Source: Deltaproteobacteria bacterium (GTDB lineage Bacteria; Myxococcota_A; UBA9160; SZUA-336). From it: a stretch of 51,688 nt of DNA. The stretch is from contig VGRW01000019.1 in NCBI GenBank assembly GCA_016875225.1, positions 1 to 51,688 of the forward strand, in the 5' to 3' direction. Numbering within the stretch: the stretch's first letter is position 1; every line of letters begins with the position of its first letter. The position numbers were made by a program, and so were the translations under genes. Below the pieces are notes generated by a model that worked only from the letters and a program-made list of their open reading frames with translations, did no database searches and was not told where the DNA came from. Below, one piece after another: positions 42,155-50,217 of this stretch.

Positions 42155-42490
42155 GTGCGCGGCGAAGCCAGAGCGCGGATCCTGCTCCTGCTCGCGCTCT
42201 GCGTCGCCGCGTGCAGCGCCGAGCGCGAGCCGGCCGCGCCGATCGCGCTCTCCGACGCGAACGCGCGCGCCTATCAGTCCGCCTGCGCGAGCTGCCATTC
42301 GCGGCCGGGGATCGGCGCGCCGCTCACCGGCGTCGACGCGGACTGGCGCGAGCGAAGGAAGCAGGGCCTGGACACCCTTCTCGTGCACACGGTCGAAGGC
42401 TTTCGCGGCATGCCGCCGCTCGGCACCTGTGGACTCTGCTCGGAGGGCGATCTGCGCGAGCTGATCCGCTACATGGCGGGGCTGCCATGA
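42155..42490 (+). CDS. cytochrome c5-like lipoprotein
   Basis: This 111-residue protein starts with a lipoprotein signal, LLLLALCVAAC, with Cys20. The heme-binding motif CASCH is at 44-48, and the axial Met is in FRGMPPLGTC at Met86. The pair Cys92/Cys95 in GTCGLC is the extra pair typical of cytochrome c5. GTG 42155 is the closest start before the signal; GTG 42140 is possible. The stop overlaps the start of the flavoprotein gene, so the two are made together. The expected role is to take electrons from that enzyme at the periplasmic side. Confidence 0.85.
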   Translation: MRGEARARILLLLALCVAACSAEREPAAPIALSDANARAYQSACASCHSRPGIGAPLTGVDADWRERRKQGLDTLLVHTVEGFRGMPPLGTCGLCSEGDLRELIRYMAGLP

Positions 42491-43884
42491 AGGGGCCCGG
42501 TCTCTCGCGCCGCGAGCTGCTTCGCGGCGCGCTCGCGGCGGGCGCGGCGCTGCTCTTGCCGCAGACGCGTGCGCGCGCGGCAGACCCGCTGCCGCCCGTG
42601 TGGCTCGATGGCGGCCCCCTGCCCTGGCGCAACTGGTCCGGCTTTCAGCACTGCCGCCCCCTGCTGCGGCTCGGGCCGGCGAGCGAATCCGAGCTGCTCG
42701 AGATGCTCGGGCACGCGAGCGCGCCGATCCGGCCCGCGGGCGCGGGTCACTCGTTCAGCGGGCTCGTGCCGAGCGACGGCTCGCTGCTGTTCCTGGACGG
42801 GCTCGCCGGCATCGCCTCGGTCGACGCGGCCAACCTGCAGGCCGAGGTCTGGGCCGGTTCCCGGCTCGGGGCGCTGGGCCCCGCGCTCGCGGCGCACGGA
42901 CAGGCGATGCCGAACCTGCCGGACATCCACTACCAGACGCTCGGCGGCGCGATCGCGACGTCCACGCACGGCACCGGGGTGTTGCTCGGATCGCTCTCGT
43001 CCTGCGTGGTCGGGCTCTCGATCGCCACGCCGCGCGGCGAGCTTCTGGACTGCGACGCCTCGCGCAACGCCGAGCTGTTCCATGCCGCGCGCACCTCGCT
43101 CGGCGCGCTCGGGGTCGTCACGCGCTTCCGGCTGCAAAACCAGCCGACGTTCCGGCTGCGAGAGAAGACCGCCTGGCGGGATCTGGACGAGGTGCTCGCG
43201 AACCTCGCGCGCGATCGCGAGGCGAGCCGCAGCTACGAGTTCTACGCGTTCCCGCACGCGAACGTCGCGCTCGCGATCGCGACCGACGAGACCGACGCAG
43301 AGCCGTACTCGAGCGGCGAGGACGATCCCGACGGGCTCGCGCTGCTGCAGACGCTCTTCGACCTGACGCGCCGGCTGCCGGGGATCGGCACGCCGATCTA
43401 CGACGCGCTGCTGCGCCGATCGGGAACCAGCGAGCACGCCGGCGAGTCGCATCGCGTGCTGACCCATCCGCGCACCACGCGCTTCAACGAGATGGAGTAC
43501 ACCGTGCCGGCCGAAGCCGGGCCCGAGTGTCTGCTCGAGGTGCTCCAGACGATCCGCGAGCGAGAGCTTCCGATCTGCTTTCCGATCGAGTGCCGCTACG
43601 TGCGCGAGGACGACGTCTGGCTCTCCATGTTCCACGAACGGCCGGGGTTCTCGATCTCGGTGCACCAGTTCGCCGACCGGGACTTCTCGGAGTACTTCGC
43701 CGCGGTCGAGCCGATCTTCTGGAAGTACGAGGGACGGCCGCACTGGGGAAAGCTGCACACGCTCGACGCCGCGCGGCTCGCCCCGCTCTACCCGCGCTTC
43801 CGCGAGTTCCAGGCGCTGCGCCGCTCGCTCGACCCGCACGGGCGGCTGGTGAATCCGCACCTCGCAAGCGTCCTCGGCATCTAG
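42487..43884 (+). CDS. Tat-exported FAD-linked aldonolactone oxidase/dehydrogenase
   Basis: This 465-residue VAO-type flavoprotein of the sugar-1,4-lactone oxidase (ALO/GLO) group has a Tat signal, SRRELLRG (7-14), followed by ALAAGAALLL. The flavin loop RPAGAGHSFSG holds His88, the usual covalent FAD attachment site. LGGAIATSTHGTG marks the second FAD contact, and HWGKLHTLDA near the C-terminus is the signature of the group. The partner cytochrome overlaps it by 4 bases, so cytochrome c and not oxygen is the likely acceptor. The substrate is probably a sugar lactone or similar polyol. Confidence 0.87.
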   Translation: MKGPGLSRRELLRGALAAGAALLLPQTRARAADPLPPVWLDGGPLPWRNWSGFQHCRPLLRLGPASESELLEMLGHASAPIRPAGAGHSFSGLVPSDGSLLFLDGLAGIASVDAANLQAEVWAGSRLGALGPALAAHGQAMPNLPDIHYQTLGGAIATSTHGTGVLLGSLSSCVVGLSIATPRGELLDCDASRNAELFHAARTSLGALGVVTRFRLQNQPTFRLREKTAWRDLDEVLANLARDREASRSYEFYAFPHANVALAIATDETDAEPYSSGEDDPDGLALLQTLFDLTRRLPGIGTPIYDALLRRSGTSEHAGESHRVLTHPRTTRFNEMEYTVPAEAGPECLLEVLQTIRERELPICFPIECRYVREDDVWLSMFHERPGFSISVHQFADRDFSEYFAAVEPIFWKYEGRPHWGKLHTLDAARLAPLYPRFREFQALRRSLDPHGRLVNPHLASVLGI

Positions 43885-43915
43885 AAGTCACTCGCGCAGT
43901 CTCTGGGAGGATCGC

Positions 43916-44842
43916 ATGCCTCGCTTCGCTGGAATCGCGCTCCGGGTGCTCGTCGTCCTGCTCGCGCTCGGCTTCGTCGGGTACCGCTACCTGCTCGGGC
44001 GCGAGCCGGTCCCCGAGCAGAGCGGCTACGCGATCGACCTCGACGAGATCCGCCGGCTCGCGGCCTCGCTTCCGGGCGAGCGCGCGTCGCACGTGAACCA
44101 CGAGCAGATCGCCGAGGCCCCGCTCCCGCGCGGCGCGGTCTTCGCCGGCGAATCGCTGCGCACGCCGCACCCGATGTCGCACGGCGCCTACCAGCTCGTG
44201 TTTCCGGACGGCTATCTCGTGATCGACTCGGGCTTCGACGCCGCCGGGCTGCGCGAGATGAGTCCCGGGGCCGCGCTAGACGCCGAGGGGCATGCCGCGA
44301 TCCAGCGCGCGCTCGCGGGCGCGCGCACGATCGTGATCACGCACGAGCATCTCGACCACCTGATCGGGATCGCGCGCTTCGCGGAGCCGGAAACGCTCCC
44401 CGGAAGACTGCGGATGACGCGCGAGCAGCTCGCGAACGCCGACGAGCTCGACGCGATCGGCTTTCCGGATTCACTCCGCGCCGCGCTCGCGCCGCTCGAC
44501 TACGAGCGCTACGCCGCGGTGGCGCCCGGCGTCGTGCTCGTGAAGGCGGCCGGCCACACGCCCGGCAGCCAGATGGTCTTCGCGCAGCTCGCCGACGGAA
44601 GCGAGTGGCTCTTCCTCGGCGACGTCGCCTGGCACATGGACCAGATCCGCCTGCTCTGGTACCGGCCGCGGCTCGTGACCGACTTCTTTTTGGGCGAAGA
44701 CCGCGACGCGGTGCTCGCGCAGTTCCGCGCGCTGCACGCGCTGACCGCGACCGGGACCGTGCGGCTCGTCGCATCGCACGACGTCGACCAGCGCAAGGAG
44801 CTCGTCGCATCGGGTAAGCTCGGCGCCCACTTCCAGTTCTGA
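43916..44842 (+). CDS. membrane-anchored metallo-beta-lactamase-fold hydrolase
   Basis: This 308-residue protein has an N-terminal transmembrane helix (about 7-26), after which the enzyme domain would face the periplasm. The zinc motif HEHLDH has His143, His145, Asp147 and His148. Further metal ligands are in AGHTPGSQMVF, LGDVAWHMDQ and VASHDVDQ. This pattern fits lactonases and related hydrolases. GGGAGG lies 7 bases before ATG 43916, 31 bases after the lactone-oxidase gene. It may open the lactone made by that enzyme; the link is inferred from order and location. Confidence 0.85.
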   Translation: MPRFAGIALRVLVVLLALGFVGYRYLLGREPVPEQSGYAIDLDEIRRLAASLPGERASHVNHEQIAEAPLPRGAVFAGESLRTPHPMSHGAYQLVFPDGYLVIDSGFDAAGLREMSPGAALDAEGHAAIQRALAGARTIVITHEHLDHLIGIARFAEPETLPGRLRMTREQLANADELDAIGFPDSLRAALAPLDYERYAAVAPGVVLVKAAGHTPGSQMVFAQLADGSEWLFLGDVAWHMDQIRLLWYRPRLVTDFFLGEDRDAVLAQFRALHALTATGTVRLVASHDVDQRKELVASGKLGAHFQF

Positions 44843-44852
44843 GGCACGCTCC

Positions 44853-45284
44853 ATGTCCACGACTCCGCCACGAGAGCCGCGCCGGGCTCGCCCCGTGCCC
44901 ACACCCGAGACGCAGTTCCATTGGGACGGCGCTCGCGCCGGCGAGCTGCGGCTCCAGCGCTGCCGCCCGTGCCAGCGCGCGTACTTCCCGCCGCGCCCCT
45001 TCTGCCCGCGCTGCGCGAGCCGCGACGTCGAGATCGTGCGCGCGAGCGGCCGCGCGACGCTGTACAGCTACGTGATCCACCACCGGCCGGTGCCGGGATT
45101 CACGGCGCCCTACGCGATCGCCGTGGTTGCGCTCGAAGAGGGCCCGCGAATGATGACCAGCCTGGTCGGCCTGCCGCAGACGCCGGAGGCGCTGGTTCTC
45201 GACATGCCACTCGAGGTCTCGTTCCAGAAGCTCGACGACGAGATCTCGCTTCCCGTCTTCGGGCCCGCGGGGAGCGGATCGTGA
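44853..45284 (+). CDS. DUF35 zinc ribbon/OB-fold protein, thiolase partner
   Basis: This 143-residue protein has a rubredoxin-like zinc ribbon with Cys37/Cys40 (RCRPC) and Cys51/Cys54 (FCPRC), then an OB fold with ATLYSYVIHHRPVPGF, APYAIAVVALEEGPRMM and MPLEVSFQKL. DUF35 proteins pair with thiolase-like enzymes, such as the Ltp2 aldolase of steroid side-chain degradation and HMG-CoA synthase-like enzymes, and shape the active-site channel. It overlaps the thiolase gene by 4 bases (GTGA), which supports a complex. Confidence 0.9.
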   Translation: MSTTPPREPRRARPVPTPETQFHWDGARAGELRLQRCRPCQRAYFPPRPFCPRCASRDVEIVRASGRATLYSYVIHHRPVPGFTAPYAIAVVALEEGPRMMTSLVGLPQTPEALVLDMPLEVSFQKLDDEISLPVFGPAGSGS

Positions 45285-46423
45285 GGCGCCGCGCGGTCGC
45301 GATCGTCGGAGCCGCCGAGACCACCGCGCTCGGCGTGATTCCCCATCTCTCTCAGATCGGCCTGCACGCCGACGCCGCGCTGAACGCGCTCGCGGATTGC
45401 GGGCTCGCCCCGAGCGACGTCGACGGCATCGCGACCGCGGGCGAGTCGCCGACCGCGATCGCGCTGGCGCTCGGGATCACCCCGACCTGGGTCGACGGCA
45501 CCGCCGTGGGCGGCTGCTCGTTCATGCTGCACGTTCGCCACGCGGCGGCCGCGATCGAGGCGGGGCTGTGCAAGACGGTGCTGATCACGCACGGGCAGAG
45601 CGGCCGCTCGCGCGTCGGCGCCGGGGGCTTCGGCTTCGCGCCGTCGAGCCTGCAGGGGCAGTTCGAGGCGCCGTACGGCATCGCCGGCCCGCCGTCGCTC
45701 TTCACGATCCCGTGCCTTCGCTACATGAAGGACTTCGGTCTCACGCACGAGCAGCTGGCCATGGTCGCGGTGGTGCAGCGCGAGTGGGCCGCGAAGAATC
45801 CGCGCGCGATGCACCGGGACCCGATCGGCGTCGAGGACGTGCTCGCCTCGCGCGTGATCGCCTGGCCGTTCCACCTGCTCGAGTGCTGCCTGGTGACCGA
45901 CGGCGGCGGAGCCCTCGTGCTGGTCTCGGCCGAGCGCGCGCGCGACTTCCGGGAGAAGCCGGTCTTCGTGCTCGGCACCGGCGAGAGCGTCGAGACGCCG
46001 ATGGTCAGCCAGATGGAGGACTTCACCACGTCGCGCGCGTTTCGCGTCTCGGGCCGGATGGCGTTCGCCGAAGCGGGGATCGGCCCGCGCGAGGTGGATC
46101 ACCTGATGATCTACGACGCGTTCGCACACCTGCCCATCTACGGGCTGGAGGACCTCGGTTTCGTGCCACGCGGCGAGGCCGGCCGGTACATCTGGGATCG
46201 GAACACCGCCCCGGGCGGAGAGCTGCCGCTGAACACCAACGGCGGCGGGCTCTCCTACACGCACACGGGCATGTACGGGATGTTCGCGCTGCAGGAGTCC
46301 GTGCGTCAGCTGCGCGGCAGGGCGGCGGCACAGGTTCCCGACGTGCACGTCTCGGTGGCGCACGGCGTGGGCGGGATGTTCGCGGCGGCGGGAACGGTGA
46401 TTTTGAGCAACGAGCCCGGCTGA
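45281..46423 (+). CDS. thiolase-superfamily protein of the SCPx/Ltp2 type
   Basis: This 380-residue thiolase-fold protein starts VRRRAVAIVGAAETT. It shows VDGTAVGGCSFMLHVRHAAAAIEAG with Cys79, VVQREWAAKNPRAMHRDPI, CLVTDGGGALVLV, and the C-terminal GGELPLNTNGGGLSYTHTGMYG with SVAHGVGGMFAAAGTVIL. This is the Ltp/SCPx branch, often a retro-aldolase rather than a true thiolase. GTG 45281 is coupled to the DUF35 gene. A C-C cleavage step in breakdown of a branched or steroid-like acyl-CoA is likely. The exact chemistry cannot be read from sequence. Confidence 0.87.
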   Translation: MRRRAVAIVGAAETTALGVIPHLSQIGLHADAALNALADCGLAPSDVDGIATAGESPTAIALALGITPTWVDGTAVGGCSFMLHVRHAAAAIEAGLCKTVLITHGQSGRSRVGAGGFGFAPSSLQGQFEAPYGIAGPPSLFTIPCLRYMKDFGLTHEQLAMVAVVQREWAAKNPRAMHRDPIGVEDVLASRVIAWPFHLLECCLVTDGGGALVLVSAERARDFREKPVFVLGTGESVETPMVSQMEDFTTSRAFRVSGRMAFAEAGIGPREVDHLMIYDAFAHLPIYGLEDLGFVPRGEAGRYIWDRNTAPGGELPLNTNGGGLSYTHTGMYGMFALQESVRQLRGRAAAQVPDVHVSVAHGVGGMFAAAGTVILSNEPG

Positions 46424-46484
46424 GGCGCGCGGGAGTTTTGTTAGGATCAGCCGGTCCGTGTCGCAAGATCACTGGGAGGTTGGT

Positions 46485-46592
46485 GTGTCAGACTTCGCAA
46501 GAATGATCGAGATAGGCGTCGTAGTCGTGGTGGTCACCGTCGCGGTGGTCTGGGCCGTCGTCGGAGCCATAAAGACCCGTCGCGGAGCCTGA
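46485..46592 (+). CDS. 35-residue single-helix membrane peptide
   Basis: A short reading frame starts at GTG 46485, five bases after a strong GGGAGG (46474-46479), and stops at TGA 46590. The product begins VSDFARMIEIG and has a hydrophobic helix of about 20 residues rich in Val (about 10-29), then a basic end KTRRGA. This is the layout of a small inner-membrane protein with the C-terminus inside. It lies 61 bases after the thiolase stop and 3 bases before the stop of the convergent CoA transferase. TAGGAT (46442-46447) is a possible -10 box. No family is recognised. Confidence 0.6.
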   Translation: MSDFARMIEIGVVVVVVTVAVVWAVVGAIKTRRGA

Positions 46593-46595
46593 CGC

Positions 46596-48977
46596 CTACA
46601 CGCAGACGTCGTCTGCGACGAGGGTCGCGACCTCGGCCGGCTCGATCCCGAGCCAGCGCCCGAGCACGTCCTCGGTGTCGGCGCCGAGCAGCGGCGACGC
46701 TCCCGCGGTGACGTTGGGGGTGCGGCTCGGACGCACCGGGTTGCCGATGTGCCGCTCGGGGCCGATCTCTGCGTGCGTCACCGTGACGATCGCACCGCGC
46801 GCGGCCAGGTGCGGATCGGCGCGCGTGTCGTCCGGGCTCTGGACGATGTGCGCGGAGATTGCGGCCGCCTGGAGCGACTCCGCGACGTCCTCCGCCCGGC
46901 GCGACGCGGTCCACTCCGAGACCCGCGCGTCGATCTCGTCCCGTGCGGCGAGCCGGAGCTCGAGCGTGGAGAGCCGCGCGGCGTCGACCCAGCCGGCCAC
47001 CGCGCAGAACCGCCGCCACTCCTCGTCGCTCGCGACGGCGAGCGCCACCCAGCGGTCCTCGCCCTCGCAGCGATAGACGCCGTGGGGAACGGCCCAGTCC
47101 ACCGCGTTGCCGCGCTGGCGCGCGGGCCGTCCGGTGCACGGGCCCTCCAGGTAGAGCTCGCCGAGCAGGAACGCCGCCGCCTCCGTCTGCGCCATCTCGA
47201 TCCGCTGGCCCACCCCGGAACGGCGCCGGTGCTCGAGCGCCGCGAGCACACCGAGCGCGGCGAGCTTGCTCGCGATGTGGTCGGGGTGGTTGAGTGAGGA
47301 TCCCGCCGGGTACGGCGCCTGCGGGTGGTTCCAGAGCCAGTTCACTCCGGAGAAGGACGAGTTCAGCGGGCCGAACGCCTGCGCGCGGCCGAGCGGGCCG
47401 CCTTCACCGAAGCCCTGCGACTGCACGTAGATCACGCGCGGGTTCACGCGGCGCACGCTCTCGTAGTCGAGGCCCCATTTCTCGCACACGCCCCCGCGGT
47501 TGTTCTCGACGATCACGTCGGCGCGGCGGCACAGCTCGAAGGCGATCTCGCGTCCGCGTGTGCCGCGCAGGTCGAGACACACGCTCTTCTGCCCGCGGCA
47601 CTCGGTGTTGAACGTCCAGGCGCGGTTTACGGCGCCGGGCTCCAGCGTGACCGCGCGCAGGAAGTCCAGGTTCGCCCGCGACTCGATCTTGATCACCTCG
47701 GCGCCGAGCTCGGCCAGCGCCCAACAGGCTTCCGGGCCCACCGCGCCGACGCCGAGGTCCACCACACGGACGCCGGCAAGCAGCGGGCCGCTAGCTGCGG
47801 CCGCCGGTCCGGGCGCCACGGCGGCGCGCGGCGCGAAGCCGGTCCGATCGTCCTCCCCGGGCGCGGGCGCCGGGCGGCGCAGCGTCGCGGGCGTCTCGGA
47901 GAAGTTGAGCGCGAGCGGCGCAAACGGCGCGGCGCCGAGCTTCGGGAAGCCGGTGCTGCGAAAGAAGCCGCGCTCGCGGGTCTGCTCCTCGCGCACGAAG
48001 TCCTCGGGCGGATTCACCGGCGCGAGCGGCGTGCCCAGCCGGCACGCCTCGGCGAGCAGGTCCGCGCGCTTGCGCTCGCGCAGCGCGTCGCAGGCGATGA
48101 TGCGCAGCACGTCGGCGTTGAGCATGCGGACCGCCGGCTGCTCCCATTCCGGGCCCATCAGCACCTCGGGTCGGCCGAGCAGCTCGAGGAACGCGCGCCA
48201 GTGGCGCACGGTGCCGGGCAGGACGCGCACGTGCCCATCGGCCGCCTCCAGCACCAGATAGGTGCCGTCCGCGTTTCGCGGCGGCGCCTTGGGCAGGATC
48301 GGGTAGCGGCGCGCGTAGTCCTCGAGCGGAACGGACCACGGGTTCATCCCGTGCAGCGCGGCCTCCTGCACCGACACCTCGACGGTCTGTCCCTCTCCGT
48401 GGCGCGCGCGGTCGAGCAGCGCCGCCACCGCGCCGAGCGCGGCGTAGATCGAGGCGCAGTCGTGCGCGGCATAGCCCGGCAGCGCGCACGGCGGCAGCTC
48501 CGGAAAGCCGCACGGATGCAGCGCTCCGGACGCCGCGAAGGCGACCAGCGGCTCGGCGCGCCAGCTCGCGCGCGGGCCGCTGAGCCCGAAGTCACCCACC
48601 GCCACGTGCACCAGCTCCGGGTGCCGCGCGCGCACGGCCGCAGGCTCGAGCCCAAGCCGGGCGCGGCGCTCGGGCGAGAAGTTCTCGATCAAGAGGTCCG
48701 CCCCATCACAGAGCTGTGTCAGTCGCTCCCGCCCGGAGGAGGACCCGAGGTCGATCACCGCGCCGCGCTTGTTCGCGTTGCGGAACAGGAACGGCAGGGA
48801 GCCGTCCGGCGCCGCCTCGTCGCCCGCGAACGGGGGCACGAGCCGGCCGGGGTCGCCGCCGGGGGGCTCGACCTTGATCACGTCGGCGCCGAGGTCCGCG
48901 AGCATTCGCCCGGCGAGCGCGCCCCGGATGTCGGTCAGGTCGACGACTCGAACGTGCGAGAGCGGAGGGGCGGTCAC
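46596..48977 (-). CDS. fused double-domain family III CoA transferase
   Basis: This is a 793-residue protein with two family III CoA transferase units in tandem: about 1-368 (starting VTAPPLSHVRVVDLTD) and about 399-793 (starting LLAGVRVVDLGVGAVGPEACWAL). They are joined by a linker rich in Ala and Pro. The C-terminal unit keeps the catalytic Asp at the expected site (Asp566 in NHPDHIAS, ten residues before the ALG glycine). In the N-terminal unit this position is His172, with Asp173 one residue off. GTG 48977 gives a clean domain start; ATG 49049 is possible. It follows two acyl-CoA dehydrogenase genes on the same strand. Confidence 0.88.
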   Translation of the reverse strand: MTAPPLSHVRVVDLTDIRGALAGRMLADLGADVIKVEPPGGDPGRLVPPFAGDEAAPDGSLPFLFRNANKRGAVIDLGSSSGRERLTQLCDGADLLIENFSPERRARLGLEPAAVRARHPELVHVAVGDFGLSGPRASWRAEPLVAFAASGALHPCGFPELPPCALPGYAAHDCASIYAALGAVAALLDRARHGEGQTVEVSVQEAALHGMNPWSVPLEDYARRYPILPKAPPRNADGTYLVLEAADGHVRVLPGTVRHWRAFLELLGRPEVLMGPEWEQPAVRMLNADVLRIIACDALRERKRADLLAEACRLGTPLAPVNPPEDFVREEQTRERGFFRSTGFPKLGAAPFAPLALNFSETPATLRRPAPAPGEDDRTGFAPRAAVAPGPAAAASGPLLAGVRVVDLGVGAVGPEACWALAELGAEVIKIESRANLDFLRAVTLEPGAVNRAWTFNTECRGQKSVCLDLRGTRGREIAFELCRRADVIVENNRGGVCEKWGLDYESVRRVNPRVIYVQSQGFGEGGPLGRAQAFGPLNSSFSGVNWLWNHPQAPYPAGSSLNHPDHIASKLAALGVLAALEHRRRSGVGQRIEMAQTEAAAFLLGELYLEGPCTGRPARQRGNAVDWAVPHGVYRCEGEDRWVALAVASDEEWRRFCAVAGWVDAARLSTLELRLAARDEIDARVSEWTASRRAEDVAESLQAAAISAHIVQSPDDTRADPHLAARGAIVTVTHAEIGPERHIGNPVRPSRTPNVTAGASPLLGADTEDVLGRWLGIEPAEVATLVADDVCV

Positions 48978-48986
48978 GCGCCCGAT

Positions 48987-49004
48987 CGTACGCGAGCGCG
49001 TACG
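48987..49004. repeat. perfect 8-base inverted repeat before the CoA transferase gene
   Basis: CGTACGCG (48987-48994) and CGCGTACG (48997-49004) are exact complements around a two-base centre. The site is 10 bases upstream of the chosen GTG 48977 and about 50 bases beyond the end of the acyl-CoA dehydrogenase gene. It could be an operator or a small hairpin. If the earlier ATG 49049 is used, it lies inside coding sequence. Confidence 0.4.
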
Positions 49005-49054
49005 GGCGAGGCGAGCAGGTTTTTCGCTTCCCGGCCGGGCCGGAGACACGGGTC

Positions 49055-50194
49055 CTAGAACCCCGCGAGCGCGGCGAAGCGGGCGCGGTGGAAGGCCGCG
49101 TCGCCCAGCGTGAGCTCCGCGACGCGCGCGCGCTTCAGGAACAGGCCGATCTCTTCCTCATCGGTGACGCCGATCCCGCCGAACATCTGCACGGCCTCGT
49201 TGCCGATCAGGTGGATCGCGTCGGAGACGCGCGCCTTGGCGATGCTCGCGAGCTGCGGCAGGTCGGCGCGGCCCTCGTCGATCGCGCGCAGCGCGTCGAG
49301 CACGATCGAGCGCGAGAGCTCGACCTCGACGAACATGTTCGCCGCGCGGTGCTTCAGCGCCTGGAACGAGCCGATCGGCACGCCGAACTGCTTGCGCTCC
49401 TTCAGGTAGGCGATCGTGCGCTCGAAGGCCTCCGCGAGCGTGCCGAGCATCTCGGCCGAGAGCCCCACCGCCGCAAGATCGAGCACGCGATCGAGCACGT
49501 CCGCGCCGCGCCCCTCGGCGCCGAGCAGGGCCGCGCGATCGAGCTCGACACCTTCGAAACCGAGGTTCGCGGCGTTGCGGCCGTCGACCATGATCGTGCG
49601 CGTGACCTCGAGCCCGCGCGCCGCCTTGGGCACGAGGAAGAGCGACAGGCCGTCGCGCTCTCCGGAGCTCCCGGAGGTCCGCGCGACCACGACGATCTGG
49701 TCCGCCACGTGCCCGTCGAGCACGAAGCTCTTGCGCCCGGTGAGGCGCCAGCCGCTCGCGCTCGCCTCGGCGCGCGTCGCGACCGCGTACGGCGCGTGGT
49801 GCGACCCTTCCTGGAGCGCGAGCGCGAGGATCCGCTCGCCTTTGGCGACGGCGGGCAGGATCTCCTTGCGCTGCAGCTCGTTGCCTCCGAGCAGGACGGC
49901 GTTCGCGCCGAGCAGCGAGGTCGCGACCAGCGGCGTCGCCGCGAGCGTGCGGCCGCACTCCTCGAGAACGATGCCGAGCTCGGCGTAGCCGAGCCCCGCG
50001 CCGCCGAGATCCTCGGGCAGGACGATGCTCGCCCAACCGAGCTCCGCCATCTGCTTCCACAGCGGGCGCGAGAAGCCGACCGGATCCTGCTCGTCGCGCA
50101 GGCGGCGCAGCTCCTTCACGGGCGAGTGCTCGGCGATGAACTCGCGCGCGGTGTTTCGCAGCAGCTCCTGCTCTTCCGAAAGTGCCAGTGACAT
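49055..50194 (-). CDS. acyl-CoA dehydrogenase, non-catalytic-type partner subunit
   Basis: This 379-residue acyl-CoA dehydrogenase fold protein starts MSLALSEEQELLRNTAREFI, with WASIVLPEDLGGAGLGYAEL, RKSFVLDGHVADQIVVVA and a C-terminal MFGGIGVTDEEEIGLFLKRARV. At the end it reads ELTLGDAAFHRARF instead of the YEGT segment with catalytic Glu. That is the pattern of the second subunit of heteromeric dehydrogenases such as those of steroid side-chain degradation. It is 23 bases after the other dehydrogenase gene. GAGAGGA lies before ATG 50194. Confidence 0.9.
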   Translation of the reverse strand: MSLALSEEQELLRNTAREFIAEHSPVKELRRLRDEQDPVGFSRPLWKQMAELGWASIVLPEDLGGAGLGYAELGIVLEECGRTLAATPLVATSLLGANAVLLGGNELQRKEILPAVAKGERILALALQEGSHHAPYAVATRAEASASGWRLTGRKSFVLDGHVADQIVVVARTSGSSGERDGLSLFLVPKAARGLEVTRTIMVDGRNAANLGFEGVELDRAALLGAEGRGADVLDRVLDLAAVGLSAEMLGTLAEAFERTIAYLKERKQFGVPIGSFQALKHRAANMFVEVELSRSIVLDALRAIDEGRADLPQLASIAKARVSDAIHLIGNEAVQMFGGIGVTDEEEIGLFLKRARVAELTLGDAAFHRARFAALAGF

Positions 50195-50217
50195 GGTGGA
50201 TTCCTCTCCGACCGCGC

